Assembly (NCBI GenBank): GCA_949373145.1
Contig: CASICI010000012.1
Span: 47,386-111,385 of the forward strand
DNA from: an uncultured Phycisphaerales bacterium
GTDB taxonomy: Bacteria > Planctomycetota > Phycisphaerae > Phycisphaerales > SM1A02
DNA: 64,000 bases
Direction of reading: 5' to 3'
A program made the position numbers and the translations under genes. Of the stretch, positions 35,836-44,118 are shown one piece after another (position 1 is the stretch's first letter; every line of letters begins with the position of its first letter). The notes beneath the pieces are model-generated. The model made no database searches and was not told the origin of the DNA. It saw only the letters and a list, made by a program, of their open reading frames with translations.

Positions 35836-36531
35836 TCAGGTCGAAGCGGCCAGGTCATCCCGTATCTGGACGAGAATCTCCGACATGTCGGTCCATCGGG
35901 GCTCGTGCGAGGGTTCAACGACGGCCTCGACATCGCCAAGGCCCCCGGATCGGTGAAGGCGGACCTGGGCCATCATCAGATCTCGCAGCGAATCGGCATC
36001 CTGGACCCCCTCGATCAGCCCGGAGTGGCCCAGGGAATCGGTCTTGGTATCGGCCCCGCCGCCCCCTGCGGTCTCGACCTTGATACTGGAAACGGAGAAC
36101 ATTCTCTCGAAAGGACCCTGCTGCAGGCTGATGTTCTGAATGTTCGCGTACGTGATGGTGGTCTCCCGGATCAGGATCAGACCACGACGAATACGCAGAG
36201 CTCGTTCAGTGAGGACGTACCAGGTGCAGTCGTACTGCAAACGCAGCGTGATCAGACGGAAGAGACCCGCCAGGAGAAAGATGGGCGCGAGAAACAGACT
36301 GAAATTCGACCAGTCGAAGATCGAGACCGAGAAAGTGAACGAATTGCTTGCCAGCGCCTGGCCGAAGAATACGGCCACGTTCACGAGAAGTGCGAGCAGT
36401 GTTCCAAGGATGACCTGCAATCGTCTGAGTCGCAGCCAGTTTGGTGACGGATGAAAGCTCTTGATCAACTCACCTGAGTCCACGGGAATTTCAGCGGGCT
36501 CGGATGGAATCCTCAGCGCCCATGCGATCAA
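35836..36531 (-). CDS. Membrane protein with bacterial PH-like (bPH2/YdbT) domain
   Basis: 231 aa: two membrane helices (LQVILGTLLALLVNVAVFFG and FSLFLAPIFLLAGLFRLITL) followed by a bPH2 (DUF304) domain seen in WYVLTERALRIRRGLILIRE and ITYANIQNISLQQGPFERMF, closely parallel to its upstream neighbour. Such pairs (YdbS/YdbT type) are envelope proteins of little-known role. TTG 36531 is the first in-frame start; a Met overlapping the previous gene's stop (ATGA at about 36599) would fit a coupled start better but needs a one-base frame change near 36533. Confidence 0.78.
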   Translation of the reverse strand: MIAWALRIPSEPAEIPVDSGELIKSFHPSPNWLRLRRLQVILGTLLALLVNVAVFFGQALASNSFTFSVSIFDWSNFSLFLAPIFLLAGLFRLITLRLQYDCTWYVLTERALRIRRGLILIRETTITYANIQNISLQQGPFERMFSVSSIKVETAGGGGADTKTDSLGHSGLIEGVQDADSLRDLMMAQVRLHRSGGLGDVEAVVEPSHEPRWTDMSEILVQIRDDLAAST

Positions 36532-36595
36532 TCGACCGAACGGGCCGTAGGCGAAGGGAGCTTCGAGTCCGATGAGTCTTCATGAGAGGAGGAGG

Positions 36596-37102
36596 TCATG
36601 AGGCTCGGTCCCGAAGAGGTCCCGAATCTCGGTCAACAAGGGAAAGCACCTGCTCGGAATCGGACCTCGAACGACTCGGAAGCTTCCTGCGAAGGTGTCT
36701 GTTGACGCCGCGCATCCGAAGATAAAGCGCATCACGAAGCCCCTCCGGATCAGGTGCGCCCTCGATCACCATTTCAGGGGCGGCGGATCCTCCTGCGGTT
36801 TGAATCGAGACATTCGCAAGTCCCATCCAACGCTGCACGATTCCGCGGGTGAGATGGATGTCCTGGATTCTGGGATAGGTCAGGAGGATTTCACGACGCC
36901 AGAGCACGCCCCACTTCATGGAGATTCCCTCATCATCGAAGTCGTATTCGAGTGTCCAGAACTTGAACATTCGAAACAGCCAGACGATGGGAAAGAGCGG
37001 AAGCGCCGCGAGAGAGATGATGAAGTAGTAGGTGGCAAGTGCACCGACCGGACGCTTGAAACCATGAAGATCGAACTTCTGCTCGTCAGCCGTGAGGTTC
37101 AA
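36596..37102 (-). CDS. Membrane protein with bPH2 (YdbS-like) domain
   Basis: 168 aa with two closely spaced membrane segments (ALATYYFIISLAALPLFPIV and the adjacent VWLFRMFKFW) and a PH-like domain: YDFDDEGISMKWGVLWRREILLTYPRIQDIHLTRGIVQRWMGL is the typical DUF304 block. It partners the next gene, which has the same domain with a longer membrane part. Start overlaps the upstream gene by four bases. Function of the pair unknown; in other bacteria such genes are linked to envelope or secretion genes. Confidence 0.8.
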   Translation of the reverse strand: MNLTADEQKFDLHGFKRPVGALATYYFIISLAALPLFPIVWLFRMFKFWTLEYDFDDEGISMKWGVLWRREILLTYPRIQDIHLTRGIVQRWMGLANVSIQTAGGSAAPEMVIEGAPDPEGLRDALYLRMRGVNRHLRRKLPSRSRSDSEQVLSLVDRDSGPLRDRAS

Positions 37103-37602
37103 GCGTCGTTTCCTTGAAACGATGATTTCATCGACTTCAACCAGAGCGGAATGTCTTCGGTGGTGCCGAGTTCGGTGGGAAGACCATTGGCATCGAGGAC
37201 CGGTGGTCTGGTGCCGTCCGAGGAGAAATACAGCTTCATCTTGCGGGAGGCCTCGGCCAGATCATCAGGGAAAAGTCGGTCACCGAGAAGCTCTTCACGA
37301 GTGGTCGGCCATGCGCCGATCTCGCTCGGAACACAATCGAGGCGATCGGGAAGAGGCTGCACCGAGAACAACTGCTCGGCATCGGTTGGAAAACGACCAT
37401 CCTCACGGCAGGTGTAGACCAACGCCGCCCAGGCCAGTGCACGCATGGTGGTATCCGTCTCACGCGCGGTGTCGAGAACGTTGAGATACACGCGATAGCC
37501 GAAGATGGCGGTGCCGATCCACGCCAGAACGAACAACGCGATGATGATCAGAAATGTCGTGCGGGATGATCCATGCCGCAGACGGGAGCTGGGACGAATC
37601 AC
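37099..37602 (-). CDS. Single-pass membrane protein of unknown function
   Basis: 167 aa: basic N-terminus, one membrane helix ([22 protein letters not shown]), then a periplasmic part with two Cys (VYTCRED and RLDCVPSE). Overall it resembles the pilin-like type II secretion proteins of planctomycetes in having a helix continued into a soluble domain, but the G-type prepilin cleavage site is absent. GTG start overlaps the oppF stop (GTGA), and its end overlaps the first bPH2 gene, so the four genes oppF to bPH2 are one coupled operon. Confidence 0.65.
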   Translation of the reverse strand: MIRPSSRLRHGSSRTTFLIIIALFVLAWIGTAIFGYRVYLNVLDTARETDTTMRALAWAALVYTCREDGRFPTDAEQLFSVQPLPDRLDCVPSEIGAWPTTREELLGDRLFPDDLAEASRKMKLYFSSDGTRPPVLDANGLPTELGTTEDIPLWLKSMKSSFQGNDA

Positions 37603-38453
37603 ATTCGCATCCCTTCGTAGACCAGTCGCTTCTTGTCGCGACGAGGGTCGGCTTCGGGGACGGCGGAAAGAAGTGCTTTCGTGTACTCGTGCGTAGGCGC
37701 CTCGATGATGCCATCGCGGTCACCCTCTTCGACGATCTGTCCGTCGAGCATCACCGCGATGCGGTCACAGACGTGATGAATCACGGCCATGTCATGCGAG
37801 ATGAACAGATAGGAAAGACCGAAGTCCTCCTGAAGATCTGCGAGCAGATTCAGAATCTGGGACTGGATCGAGACATCCAGAGCGGAGGTCGGTTCATCGC
37901 AGACGATGAGTCTCGGCTCGAGAGCGAGCGCTCGAGCGATACCGATGCGCTGTCGCTGACCACCGGAGAATTCATGGGGATACCTGTCGGCTGCCTGGCG
38001 CCAGAGGCCGCAGCGTTCCAGAAGATTCTCGACACGTTCCCTGAGTTCGTCACCACTCGAGATCCCATGAACTTCGAGAGGTTCACCAACGATGCGACCG
38101 ACGCGCATGCGGGGATTGAGGGATCCGGCGGGGTCCTGGAAGATGATCTGCATCTTGCGACGGATGTCGCGCATCTCGGAGGCGTTCATGCCGAAGACGT
38201 CCTTGCCGTCGTATCGAACCGAACCCGATGTGGCGGGAATCAGGCGGAGGATCGTACGACCGACGGTGGTCTTTCCACATCCGGATTCACCGACCAGCCC
38301 GAGCGTTTCACCGGGTTGAATCTTGAAACTCACACCATCGACCGCGCGGACTTGATCCACCACCCGCTGGAGGATGCCGCGGCGAACCGGAAAATGGGTC
38401 TTGAGATTGTCGACCTCGAGCAGAGGACGTGTTGCGTGGCTTGTATTTTCCAT
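37599..38453 (-). CDS. Oligopeptide/dipeptide ABC transporter ATP-binding protein
   Basis: OppF/DppF-type ATPase, 284 aa. Walker [11 protein letters not shown]-loop [17 protein letters not shown], signature [15 protein letters not shown], Walker [17 protein letters not shown] and H-loop [13 protein letters not shown] are all intact, and the C-terminal [16 protein letters not shown] is the mark of the oligopeptide-uptake class. ATG 38453 follows TGGAGTCCC. No permease, binding protein or OppD-type partner is present in the window, so its complex must be encoded elsewhere. Confidence 0.93.
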   Translation of the reverse strand: MENTSHATRPLLEVDNLKTHFPVRRGILQRVVDQVRAVDGVSFKIQPGETLGLVGESGCGKTTVGRTILRLIPATSGSVRYDGKDVFGMNASEMRDIRRKMQIIFQDPAGSLNPRMRVGRIVGEPLEVHGISSGDELRERVENLLERCGLWRQAADRYPHEFSGGQRQRIGIARALALEPRLIVCDEPTSALDVSIQSQILNLLADLQEDFGLSYLFISHDMAVIHHVCDRIAVMLDGQIVEEGDRDGIIEAPTHEYTKALLSAVPEADPRRDKKRLVYEGMRM

Positions 38454-38481
38454 GGGACTCCAGTCTATCGATCGTTCCGTG

Positions 38482-40074
38482 TCAACGCAGCGGTATTTGC
38501 AGGTTTCGAATCTGGCCGTCCGGACCCTCGACACCCAGCAGCAACGGGACATTGGTTCCGGAGAAGGAACGAACCGTTCGATTCCGAATGGTTCGGATGC
38601 GGGTATAGAGGTCTTCGAGGCTAGAAATCGACTCATTTGAAACAGATCGAATCACATCACCAGCCTGAATGTCCGCCCCGGGCGCCGCGGAGACGACCAG
38701 AACTCCGGGAACCCAGGAAATACCACGGTCCCGGGCACGATCGGGGGTGAGCGTGGCAAGTTCATTGAGACCGATCATCCGAAGAAAACTGACGATCTCC
38801 TGGTAGATCACACCGGGATTCATCGTTCCCAGGACGACCTCGATCGGAATACGGCGATTCTCCCCGGACTTTCGATCCATGCGCCCGACCTCGAGGGTGA
38901 TGACGGATCCGGGAAGCCGAAATCCGACCTGGGCGGCGACGTTCTCCACCTGCGCGACGGAAACCCCATCGATGGCCAGAATCACATCGCCGGGCTGCAC
39001 ACCCGCCTGTGCGGCGGGACCGTCAGCGGGAACATCGGTCACCAGAACTCCGGTACCTTCGAATGAATCGTAGACACGGCGCAACGCTGGATTCAGTCCC
39101 CTCGGCGCCGGGACCTGGGGAGCGATCTCGACCATCTGGACACCGAGATACCCCTTGACGACTTCCTTTCCGGAGATGACCTGATCGACGATCAGTTCGA
39201 TCATTCTGGTGGGAATGGCGAGTGCGATTCCTGCGAACTGTCCTTCATCACCGATCTGACTGTTCCGTCCCGTGGCGATCGCGGTGTTCATTCCGATGAC
39301 GCGCCCCTGCACATCACACAGAGGGCCTCCTGAATTTCCGGGATTGACGGCGGCATCGACCTGAATGAAGTTCTCGGTGTCAAGCGCCTCGAGACCAGCG
39401 GAACGACCGAGTCCGGAGACGATTCCAGAAGACATGGAGAAGCGGAAATCAAACGGGGAACCGAAGGCGTAGACGAGTTCACCCTGTTGCGGGATCTCGA
39501 TGCTTCGTTCAGCGGGATGCATTCGGACCGGATCAACGCGAAGCACGGCGATGTCGCTTCGGACGTCTGAACCAATGAAGCGAGCGGTCCTGCGTTCACC
39601 GTTCTGGAACTGGATCTCGATGTCCTCTGCGGACGCGACCACATGGGCGTTGGTGATGACGTGACCTTGCTCGTCATAGACCCAGCCGGAACCACTCGAC
39701 GTGAAGAATCCACGTTGTCCGAGTGCACCGGAAGTGGAGACATGAACCACAGAAGGTTCCACCTTGAGCCCGATGTTTCGGGACGCCTGATTGATGAGCT
39801 CGAGGACATTGCTCTCGGACAGACGCTCGGATGCTTCAAGAATGACTTCACGCTCCCGTTCGTGAATCACCTGACGCACGAGCTGGGGGCCCAGGACGAG
39901 GACGGAAAGACCGAGCAACATGACGATCAGGGCGGGCACCCAACCTGTCGAGAGACCGTGTCGCCTCGCAGGCGACTCGAAACAGGCAATGTGGGGATCA
40001 AGCATGAGATGTGACGTTTCGAAAGAGTGCGCAGGTGGTGAGGTCGGGATCGAATGAACCGAAGATCGGCTCAT
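38482..40074 (-). CDS. HtrA/DegP-like serine protease with PDZ domains
   Basis: 530 aa. A membrane anchor near residue 55 ([14 protein letters not shown]), then a trypsin-like domain with the triad in NAHVV (His), SDIAVLRVD (Asp) and GNSGGPL (Ser). A PDZ domain follows ([28 protein letters not shown]), and a second, shorter one at the C-terminus ([19 protein letters not shown]). It degrades or refolds damaged proteins at the envelope. The ATG overlaps the panB stop by four bases, which fixes the start at 40074. Confidence 0.93.
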   Translation of the reverse strand: MSRSSVHSIPTSPPAHSFETSHLMLDPHIACFESPARRHGLSTGWVPALIVMLLGLSVLVLGPQLVRQVIHEREREVILEASERLSESNVLELINQASRNIGLKVEPSVVHVSTSGALGQRGFFTSSGSGWVYDEQGHVITNAHVVASAEDIEIQFQNGERRTARFIGSDVRSDIAVLRVDPVRMHPAERSIEIPQQGELVYAFGSPFDFRFSMSSGIVSGLGRSAGLEALDTENFIQVDAAVNPGNSGGPLCDVQGRVIGMNTAIATGRNSQIGDEGQFAGIALAIPTRMIELIVDQVISGKEVVKGYLGVQMVEIAPQVPAPRGLNPALRRVYDSFEGTGVLVTDVPADGPAAQAGVQPGDVILAIDGVSVAQVENVAAQVGFRLPGSVITLEVGRMDRKSGENRRIPIEVVLGTMNPGVIYQEIVSFLRMIGLNELATLTPDRARDRGISWVPGVLVVSAAPGADIQAGDVIRSVSNESISSLEDLYTRIRTIRNRTVRSFSGTNVPLLLGVEGPDGQIRNLQIPLR

Positions 40075-41000
40075 CCGCTGCAGGAATCATCCCGAGAACC
40101 AAGACGCTCGGCTTCACCTTCACTCATGCGATAGGGATGTTCGCCGTGAGCGCGTCGGGAAACCCTGCTCGCCCACTGCCCGGCGACCTGGCGGACCGCG
40201 GCACCGATCTGATCGATCGGCTGAGCGAACGGCGGCTGCCAGTCAGTGAAACCGAGCAGGTCATGTGTGACGACGATCTGACCATGACACTCCGGCCCGG
40301 CGCCACATCCGATCACGGGAATCCCCACGTTCTTGACGATGTGCGCGGCGACTTCAGATGGAACGGCCTCGACGAGAATCATGGAAGCACCCGCTGCTTC
40401 GAAGGCCTTGGCTTCCTCGATCAATCGCTCGGCGGCATCGACCGTGCGACCATCGGAGTAATACCCTCCGTGGCGGCGAGCCTGCTGGGGCTTGGAACCG
40501 ATGTGGGCGATCACCGGAACTCCGGCATGCGCCATCCGCCGAACGAGTTCGGTGTGCCCGAGATCGACTTCCAGCTTCACGGCATCGGCATGACCTTCGA
40601 CGAGGAAACGACCGGCGTTTCTCAAGCCTTCTTCGATGCTGACTTGATAGCTCATGAAGGGCATGTCGCCGATCACCCAGCAGTTGGGAGCGCCGCGCTT
40701 CACCGCGGCAGTGAGGGTGATGAGAAATTCCAGCGGAGCATGGATCGTTCCCGGCAGGCCGAGAATCACCTCGGCGGCGGTATCTCCCACCAACAGAACC
40801 GGAACCCCGGCAGCCTGCATGTGTCCTGCCGTCAAGGCGTCGTAGGCGGTCAGACAGGCGAACGCTTCACCGGCATCGACCATTCGCTGAAGCGTGCGAA
40901 TCGTGACCGGGCGTTCGATTGGCTGGAGCTCGATCTGAGCCGGATCAGTGGACCGATCAGCTCGAGAGGAGAGATTCACGTTGGGAGATTGATTGGCCAT
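40071..41000 (-). CDS. panB: 3-methyl-2-oxobutanoate hydroxymethyltransferase
   Basis: First committed enzyme of pantothenate (hence CoA) synthesis: adds a hydroxymethyl group from methylene-THF to alpha-ketoisovalerate. 309 aa with AYDALTAGHMQAAGVPVLLVGD, IGDMPFMSY, VKLEVDL, HIGSKPQQ, EAVPSEVAAHIV and IGCGAGPECHGQIVV, all characteristic; the metal ligands Asp/Glu and the catalytic Glu are in place. N- and C-terminal extensions of about 30 residues each are unusual. It is encoded not far from coaD, a later step to CoA. Confidence 0.96.
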   Translation of the reverse strand: MANQSPNVNLSSRADRSTDPAQIELQPIERPVTIRTLQRMVDAGEAFACLTAYDALTAGHMQAAGVPVLLVGDTAAEVILGLPGTIHAPLEFLITLTAAVKRGAPNCWVIGDMPFMSYQVSIEEGLRNAGRFLVEGHADAVKLEVDLGHTELVRRMAHAGVPVIAHIGSKPQQARRHGGYYSDGRTVDAAERLIEEAKAFEAAGASMILVEAVPSEVAAHIVKNVGIPVIGCGAGPECHGQIVVTHDLLGFTDWQPPFAQPIDQIGAAVRQVAGQWASRVSRRAHGEHPYRMSEGEAERLGSRDDSCSG

Positions 41001-41039
41001 GCAGACATTCTAGCAGGGCAATTCCCGGTCCCGACATAC

Positions 41040-41280
41040 CCAATCCGAACTCCTGCACACACTTTTTGGGACTGGAGCTTGTCTTGTGGGCCCTGAAATG
41101 GACAGTTTCAGCAGTCATCTCATCGGGTGACTTGAAAGTACCGGGGCCGTGCCCTGACTCGGATGCTCGACGGAAGCTTCGATCGGCCAGCCCCGGCACT
41201 TTCAAGACACCTGAAAAACACACGGACCCTGGATTGGCCCCGACTCGGAATCGCCTCCCCGAGCGGGGCCCCTTTTTTTT
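41040..41280 (+). ncRNA. Candidate structured RNA opposite an all-minus gene block
   Basis: 298 bases between panB and the next gene contain no coding frame but two strong structures. At 41126-41211 an 86-base hairpin has arms of about 20 bp (GGTG-A-CTTGAAAGT-A-CCGGGGC against GCCCCGG-C-ACTTTCAAG-A-CACC, two mismatches). A smaller stem CTGAAA/TTTCAG lies at 41093-41110. Next comes a terminator whose T-run is on the plus strand, although no plus-strand gene lies between 34.8 and 44.1 kb. A plus-strand RNA ending near 41280 is the simplest explanation. I could not match it to 6S, SRP, RNase P or tmRNA. The 5' end is a guess. Confidence 0.45.
41236..41280 (+). terminator. Plus-strand Rho-independent terminator without an upstream gene
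   Basis: Stem GGCCCCG-A-CTCGG (41236-41248) with CCGAG-CGGGGCC (41259-41270), one bulged A, ten-base loop, then CC and eight T residues ending at 41280. The orientation is opposite to all neighbouring genes. Confidence 0.85.
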
Positions 41281-41298
41281 GAGCAGCGGAAAGGCCGT

Positions 41299-41982
41299 TC
41301 ACCAGCGACGGATCGGATTGGGCGTCAGACCGTCGCGACCGGGAACGATGAAGTCCGCGATCTCGACGACCTCGCCGAGAGAGGCCTGTGCCGCCTTGAG
41401 ATCATGCGCTTCGGCGAGAACCTGACCTGCGACCAGATGCTCCACCGTGGCAACCGCGTCGCCTGCAATGACCATGGTCCACTTGGGGTCGGCCAGCAAC
41501 AGACCACAGAAACCTGGAGTCAGACCGTTCAGCGGGAAGAGATCCACGCCCTCGACAAGGGTGTCGGGAGCAGACTCGCATCTTTGGAGGAGACTGATCT
41601 CACCCCGCAAGGTCTCCAACAAGGAGTCATCGGAGGCCTCTGAAGCACGTTCATATTCCTGGATCAATCCGACGCCGATCGCTTCTCGCTCGGGTTCGGC
41701 GATCAACCAACGGGCATCAGGAAAGAGAGACAATCCACGGCGACCGATCGGTCGAAAGCTCGTGAGAAAGACCATGTCGATGGCGTCCGGCGTGAGGCCC
41801 ACCCGTTCATCAAGCCGTTCCGCGAGCACGCGCGGCGGGAGCGAGGGATCGATGAGAATCCTGACATCATCCTGCACGATCAGACTCGTGGTGAGATGAC
41901 CCGGTCGTTTTTCACCCTTTTCACCACGAAGCGGGTGAGCTGAGAGTGCACCAAGTGAGATGGGGCGAAGCTCGAGAGTCAT
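41299..41982 (-). CDS. Metallo-beta-lactamase-fold protein lacking the zinc-binding motif
   Basis: 227 aa. The layout follows MBL hydrolases: TTSLIVQDDVRILIDPSLPP, DAIDMVFLTSFRPIGRRG, LTPGFCGLLLADPKWTMVIAGDAVATVEHLV. The position of the HxHxDH motif reads SFRPIG, and the later TPGHxxG His is also lost; only the Asp of AGDAV remains. So it should not bind two zinc ions and is probably a non-enzymatic or altered family member. It overlaps coaD by four bases and is translated with it. Confidence 0.75.
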   Translation of the reverse strand: MTLELRPISLGALSAHPLRGEKGEKRPGHLTTSLIVQDDVRILIDPSLPPRVLAERLDERVGLTPDAIDMVFLTSFRPIGRRGLSLFPDARWLIAEPEREAIGVGLIQEYERASEASDDSLLETLRGEISLLQRCESAPDTLVEGVDLFPLNGLTPGFCGLLLADPKWTMVIAGDAVATVEHLVAGQVLAEAHDLKAAQASLGEVVEIADFIVPGRDGLTPNPIRRW

Positions 41983-42506
41983 GACCGAGCGTCCTTTTCC
42001 TGTCGAGCTGCGATGATTTCGATCACATTGACGGGCAACATGTTGCTCAGTCGCTGTGGGTCACCACCGAGTTCCGCGATCTGGCGGATCAGACTCGATG
42101 AGGTGTAGGCGAACGCTTCCCCGGGAACGACGAAGACGGTCTCGATGTCCGCCACCTGACGATTGGTGATCGCAAGCTGGCATTCGGACTGGAGATCGGT
42201 CGTGTTTCTGATTCCACGAAGGATCGCGCTGGCCTTCTGAGAACGGGCGAAGTCGACGGTCAATCCTTCATAGGCTGCGACCGTCACCTTTGCGAGCGAA
42301 GGGTCCTCGGCCACGATCTCGTCGACGAGATCCTGAAGCAGCGTGAGACGGGTTTCGATCGGAATGAAAGGCCCGCCCTTGTCGGGGTTTCGCCCGACGG
42401 CAAGCACGATTTCATCGAACAGCCGGCGTGCCCGGGTAAGCACGTCCAGATGCCCGAGTGTGGGCGGATCGAAGGAACCGGGATAGATTGCCTTGTGGTG
42501 TGCCAT
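41979..42506 (-). CDS. coaD: Pantetheine-phosphate adenylyltransferase
   Basis: Penultimate step of CoA synthesis: joins ATP and 4'-phosphopantetheine to dephospho-CoA. 175 aa, close to the usual 160. Nucleotidyltransferase motif AIYPGSFDPPTLGHLDVL contains the TxGH-like site; AVGRNPDKGG, ILRGIRNTTDLQSE and YTSSSLIRQIAELGGD are standard. ATG 42506 is chosen because earlier in-frame codons lie inside the preceding dehydratase gene. It starts four bases past that gene's stop. Confidence 0.95.
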   Translation of the reverse strand: MAHHKAIYPGSFDPPTLGHLDVLTRARRLFDEIVLAVGRNPDKGGPFIPIETRLTLLQDLVDEIVAEDPSLAKVTVAAYEGLTVDFARSQKASAILRGIRNTTDLQSECQLAITNRQVADIETVFVVPGEAFAYTSSSLIRQIAELGGDPQRLSNMLPVNVIEIIAARQEKDARS

Positions 42507-42510
42507 GCCT

Positions 42511-43026
42511 TCAATCGCAGAGAGAATCCATGCCCGCGGATCGGAGAATCGTGCGGAAATTGTCACTGAACACGAAGTTGTGTTCGGGAAATTCGAGCCC
42601 GGCCATGTTGTTGTCGATGTGACTGAAGACGAGATCGACGGAACCGATTCGTGTCCACTCCCCATCGGCATGATCGAGCATCTCGACGGTGCCGGTGGTC
42701 GCCGCGCCGGCGTCATCTATTCGATCGAGACGAGCGTCGTATCGGATGGTTCTTCCCGGAACCACATCCGCTTCGATGGTCGCCCGAGTGATCTTGGCGA
42801 GCACGACCTTCTCACGGAATCGATTGACCGATCCCACGAGAATACCCGCCGTCTGGGCCATGCCCTCGATGATCAGCGAGTTGGGCATCAACGGCAGCGC
42901 AGGGTGGGTCTCAGTCGCTGCGAAGTGGTCATGCAGATGCTCCTCGGCGAGCGAGACGTTCTTCACCGCCACCAGCCTCTGATCAGGCTCGTATTCGGTG
43001 ACTGCATCAATCCACATCCAACGCAT
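42511..43026 (-). CDS. FabZ/FabA-like hotdog-fold dehydratase
   Basis: 171 aa. Hotdog-fold protein of the 3-hydroxyacyl-ACP dehydratase group: AVKNVSLAEEHLHDHFAATETHPALPLMPNSLIIEGMAQTAGILV has the FabZ order (catalytic His in HDHF, catalytic Glu in IIEGMAQ) though MPN replaces the usual MPG. Together with the ACP and the second dehydratase it suggests a dedicated acyl-chain system or part of the general fatty-acid pathway. ATG 43026; 19 bases separate it from the ACP gene. Confidence 0.85.
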   Translation of the reverse strand: MRWMWIDAVTEYEPDQRLVAVKNVSLAEEHLHDHFAATETHPALPLMPNSLIIEGMAQTAGILVGSVNRFREKVVLAKITRATIEADVVPGRTIRYDARLDRIDDAGAATTGTVEMLDHADGEWTRIGSVDLVFSHIDNNMAGLEFPEHNFVFSDNFRTILRSAGMDSLCD

Positions 43027-43045
43027 CGTGATGCCCCGAACTCGA

Positions 43046-43468
43046 TCAGGCCGCGCAGACCGCGAGCTTGCGCTCACAGAAATCCACGAGCGTCTTGACG
43101 GTGAAAAGTTCTGGAATTTTTCCGACACTTCGGTCGGATTCGAATTCAGAGAAGTCGACGTGCGGCATCTTCTCCTTGAGGAGTGCCATGCCTTCGTCCG
43201 TGATTCGGCCGTTTTCAACCAGCTCGGCATCATTCAGGAGATTCTCTGGAAAGAGTTCACCCTGTTCGATCTTGAAAGGCGTGTCGGCAGAACAGTCGGC
43301 CTCGAAGGTCTTTTCGAGCTGGAAGCTGATGTCCAGAAAATCGATCGACTCGGCGCCGAGATCATTGATCAATGTCGCCTGAGGCGTGATTTCGTCCTGA
43401 TCGACGCCAAGCGCCTCTTCAAGGACATTACTCACTCGGTTGCTTACTTCATCTCGGCTAAGTGCCAT
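43046..43468 (-). CDS. Acyl carrier protein with C-terminal extension
   Basis: 140 aa against the usual 78. The first 55 residues are an ACP: NVLEEALGVDQDEITPQATLINDLGAESIDFLDISFQLE with the phosphopantetheine attachment Ser41 in a GAESID motif (usually GADSLD). The rest is acidic and ends FTVKTLVDFCERK, equivalent to the last ACP helix, so the extra length is an insertion between helices II and IV. It sits between two dehydratase genes. Start ATG 43468 chosen for a normal ACP N-terminus. Confidence 0.9.
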   Translation of the reverse strand: MALSRDEVSNRVSNVLEEALGVDQDEITPQATLINDLGAESIDFLDISFQLEKTFEADCSADTPFKIEQGELFPENLLNDAELVENGRITDEGMALLKEKMPHVDFSEFESDRSVGKIPELFTVKTLVDFCERKLAVCAA

Positions 43469-43553
43469 CCACGTGCTCCTCATGACGGGCATGCCGTCTT
43501 CATGACAGATACTGATCAAGCCGCCACGATGCGACGATTCTCAAACGAAAAAC

Positions 43554-43949
43554 TCAGGGTTTCGCAGGACGCATTGTAAAACGTCCGGACACCGCTGTGG
43601 CGGGTTCGCCCAAATCACCGGGAAGAACTCTGAAGCCGTTTCCCTTGAAGGTGTAGACACCATCCACGGTCTTCTGGAGCTGAACCTCGACTTTCAGGGT
43701 CTCTCCGGGACGGACGAAGGTTCCATACCGAAGCGCACGAACCTCACCCAACATCATCTGATGAGCCCCGTGCTGAGCAAGAAGGGCTCGAGCCGCCTGG
43801 AGCATGGATTCCAGCATGAAAACCCCCGGCAGGACCGGGAAAGAGGGAAAATGGTCCGCCAGATACTCTTCGGCGCTGGACACATTCTTGATGGCCACGA
43901 CCCGATCAGGGGACGATTCAAGGATTTGATCGATCAATTCGAATTTCAT
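43554..43949 (-). CDS. 3-hydroxyacyl-ACP dehydratase (FabZ-like)
   Basis: 131 aa hotdog protein: AIKNVSSAEEYLADHFPSFPVLPGVFMLESMLQAARALL carries catalytic His (DHFP) and Glu (MLESMLQ) as in FabZ, with LPG for MPG. Slightly short for FabZ (about 145). First gene of the dehydratase-ACP-dehydratase-coaD-MBL-like series; its promoter region is shared with the divergent ftsK. Confidence 0.87.
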   Translation of the reverse strand: MKFELIDQILESSPDRVVAIKNVSSAEEYLADHFPSFPVLPGVFMLESMLQAARALLAQHGAHQMMLGEVRALRYGTFVRPGETLKVEVQLQKTVDGVYTFKGNGFRVLPGDLGEPATAVSGRFTMRPAKP

Positions 43950-44118
43950 CGACGCCTCTCGACAACAGAGTGAACCCCTCAGGCACCTCGAACCGGCCAG
44001 ATTGGTCGCGAGGGTGGGTCAGGAAGCAAAATCCTAACGACAGAAACTGGAAAGTGGGCCCCATATGCCTTCTGTTTCTCACTGTGAAAAGGGTGTTCTG
44101 CCGATATTTACAGGAACT

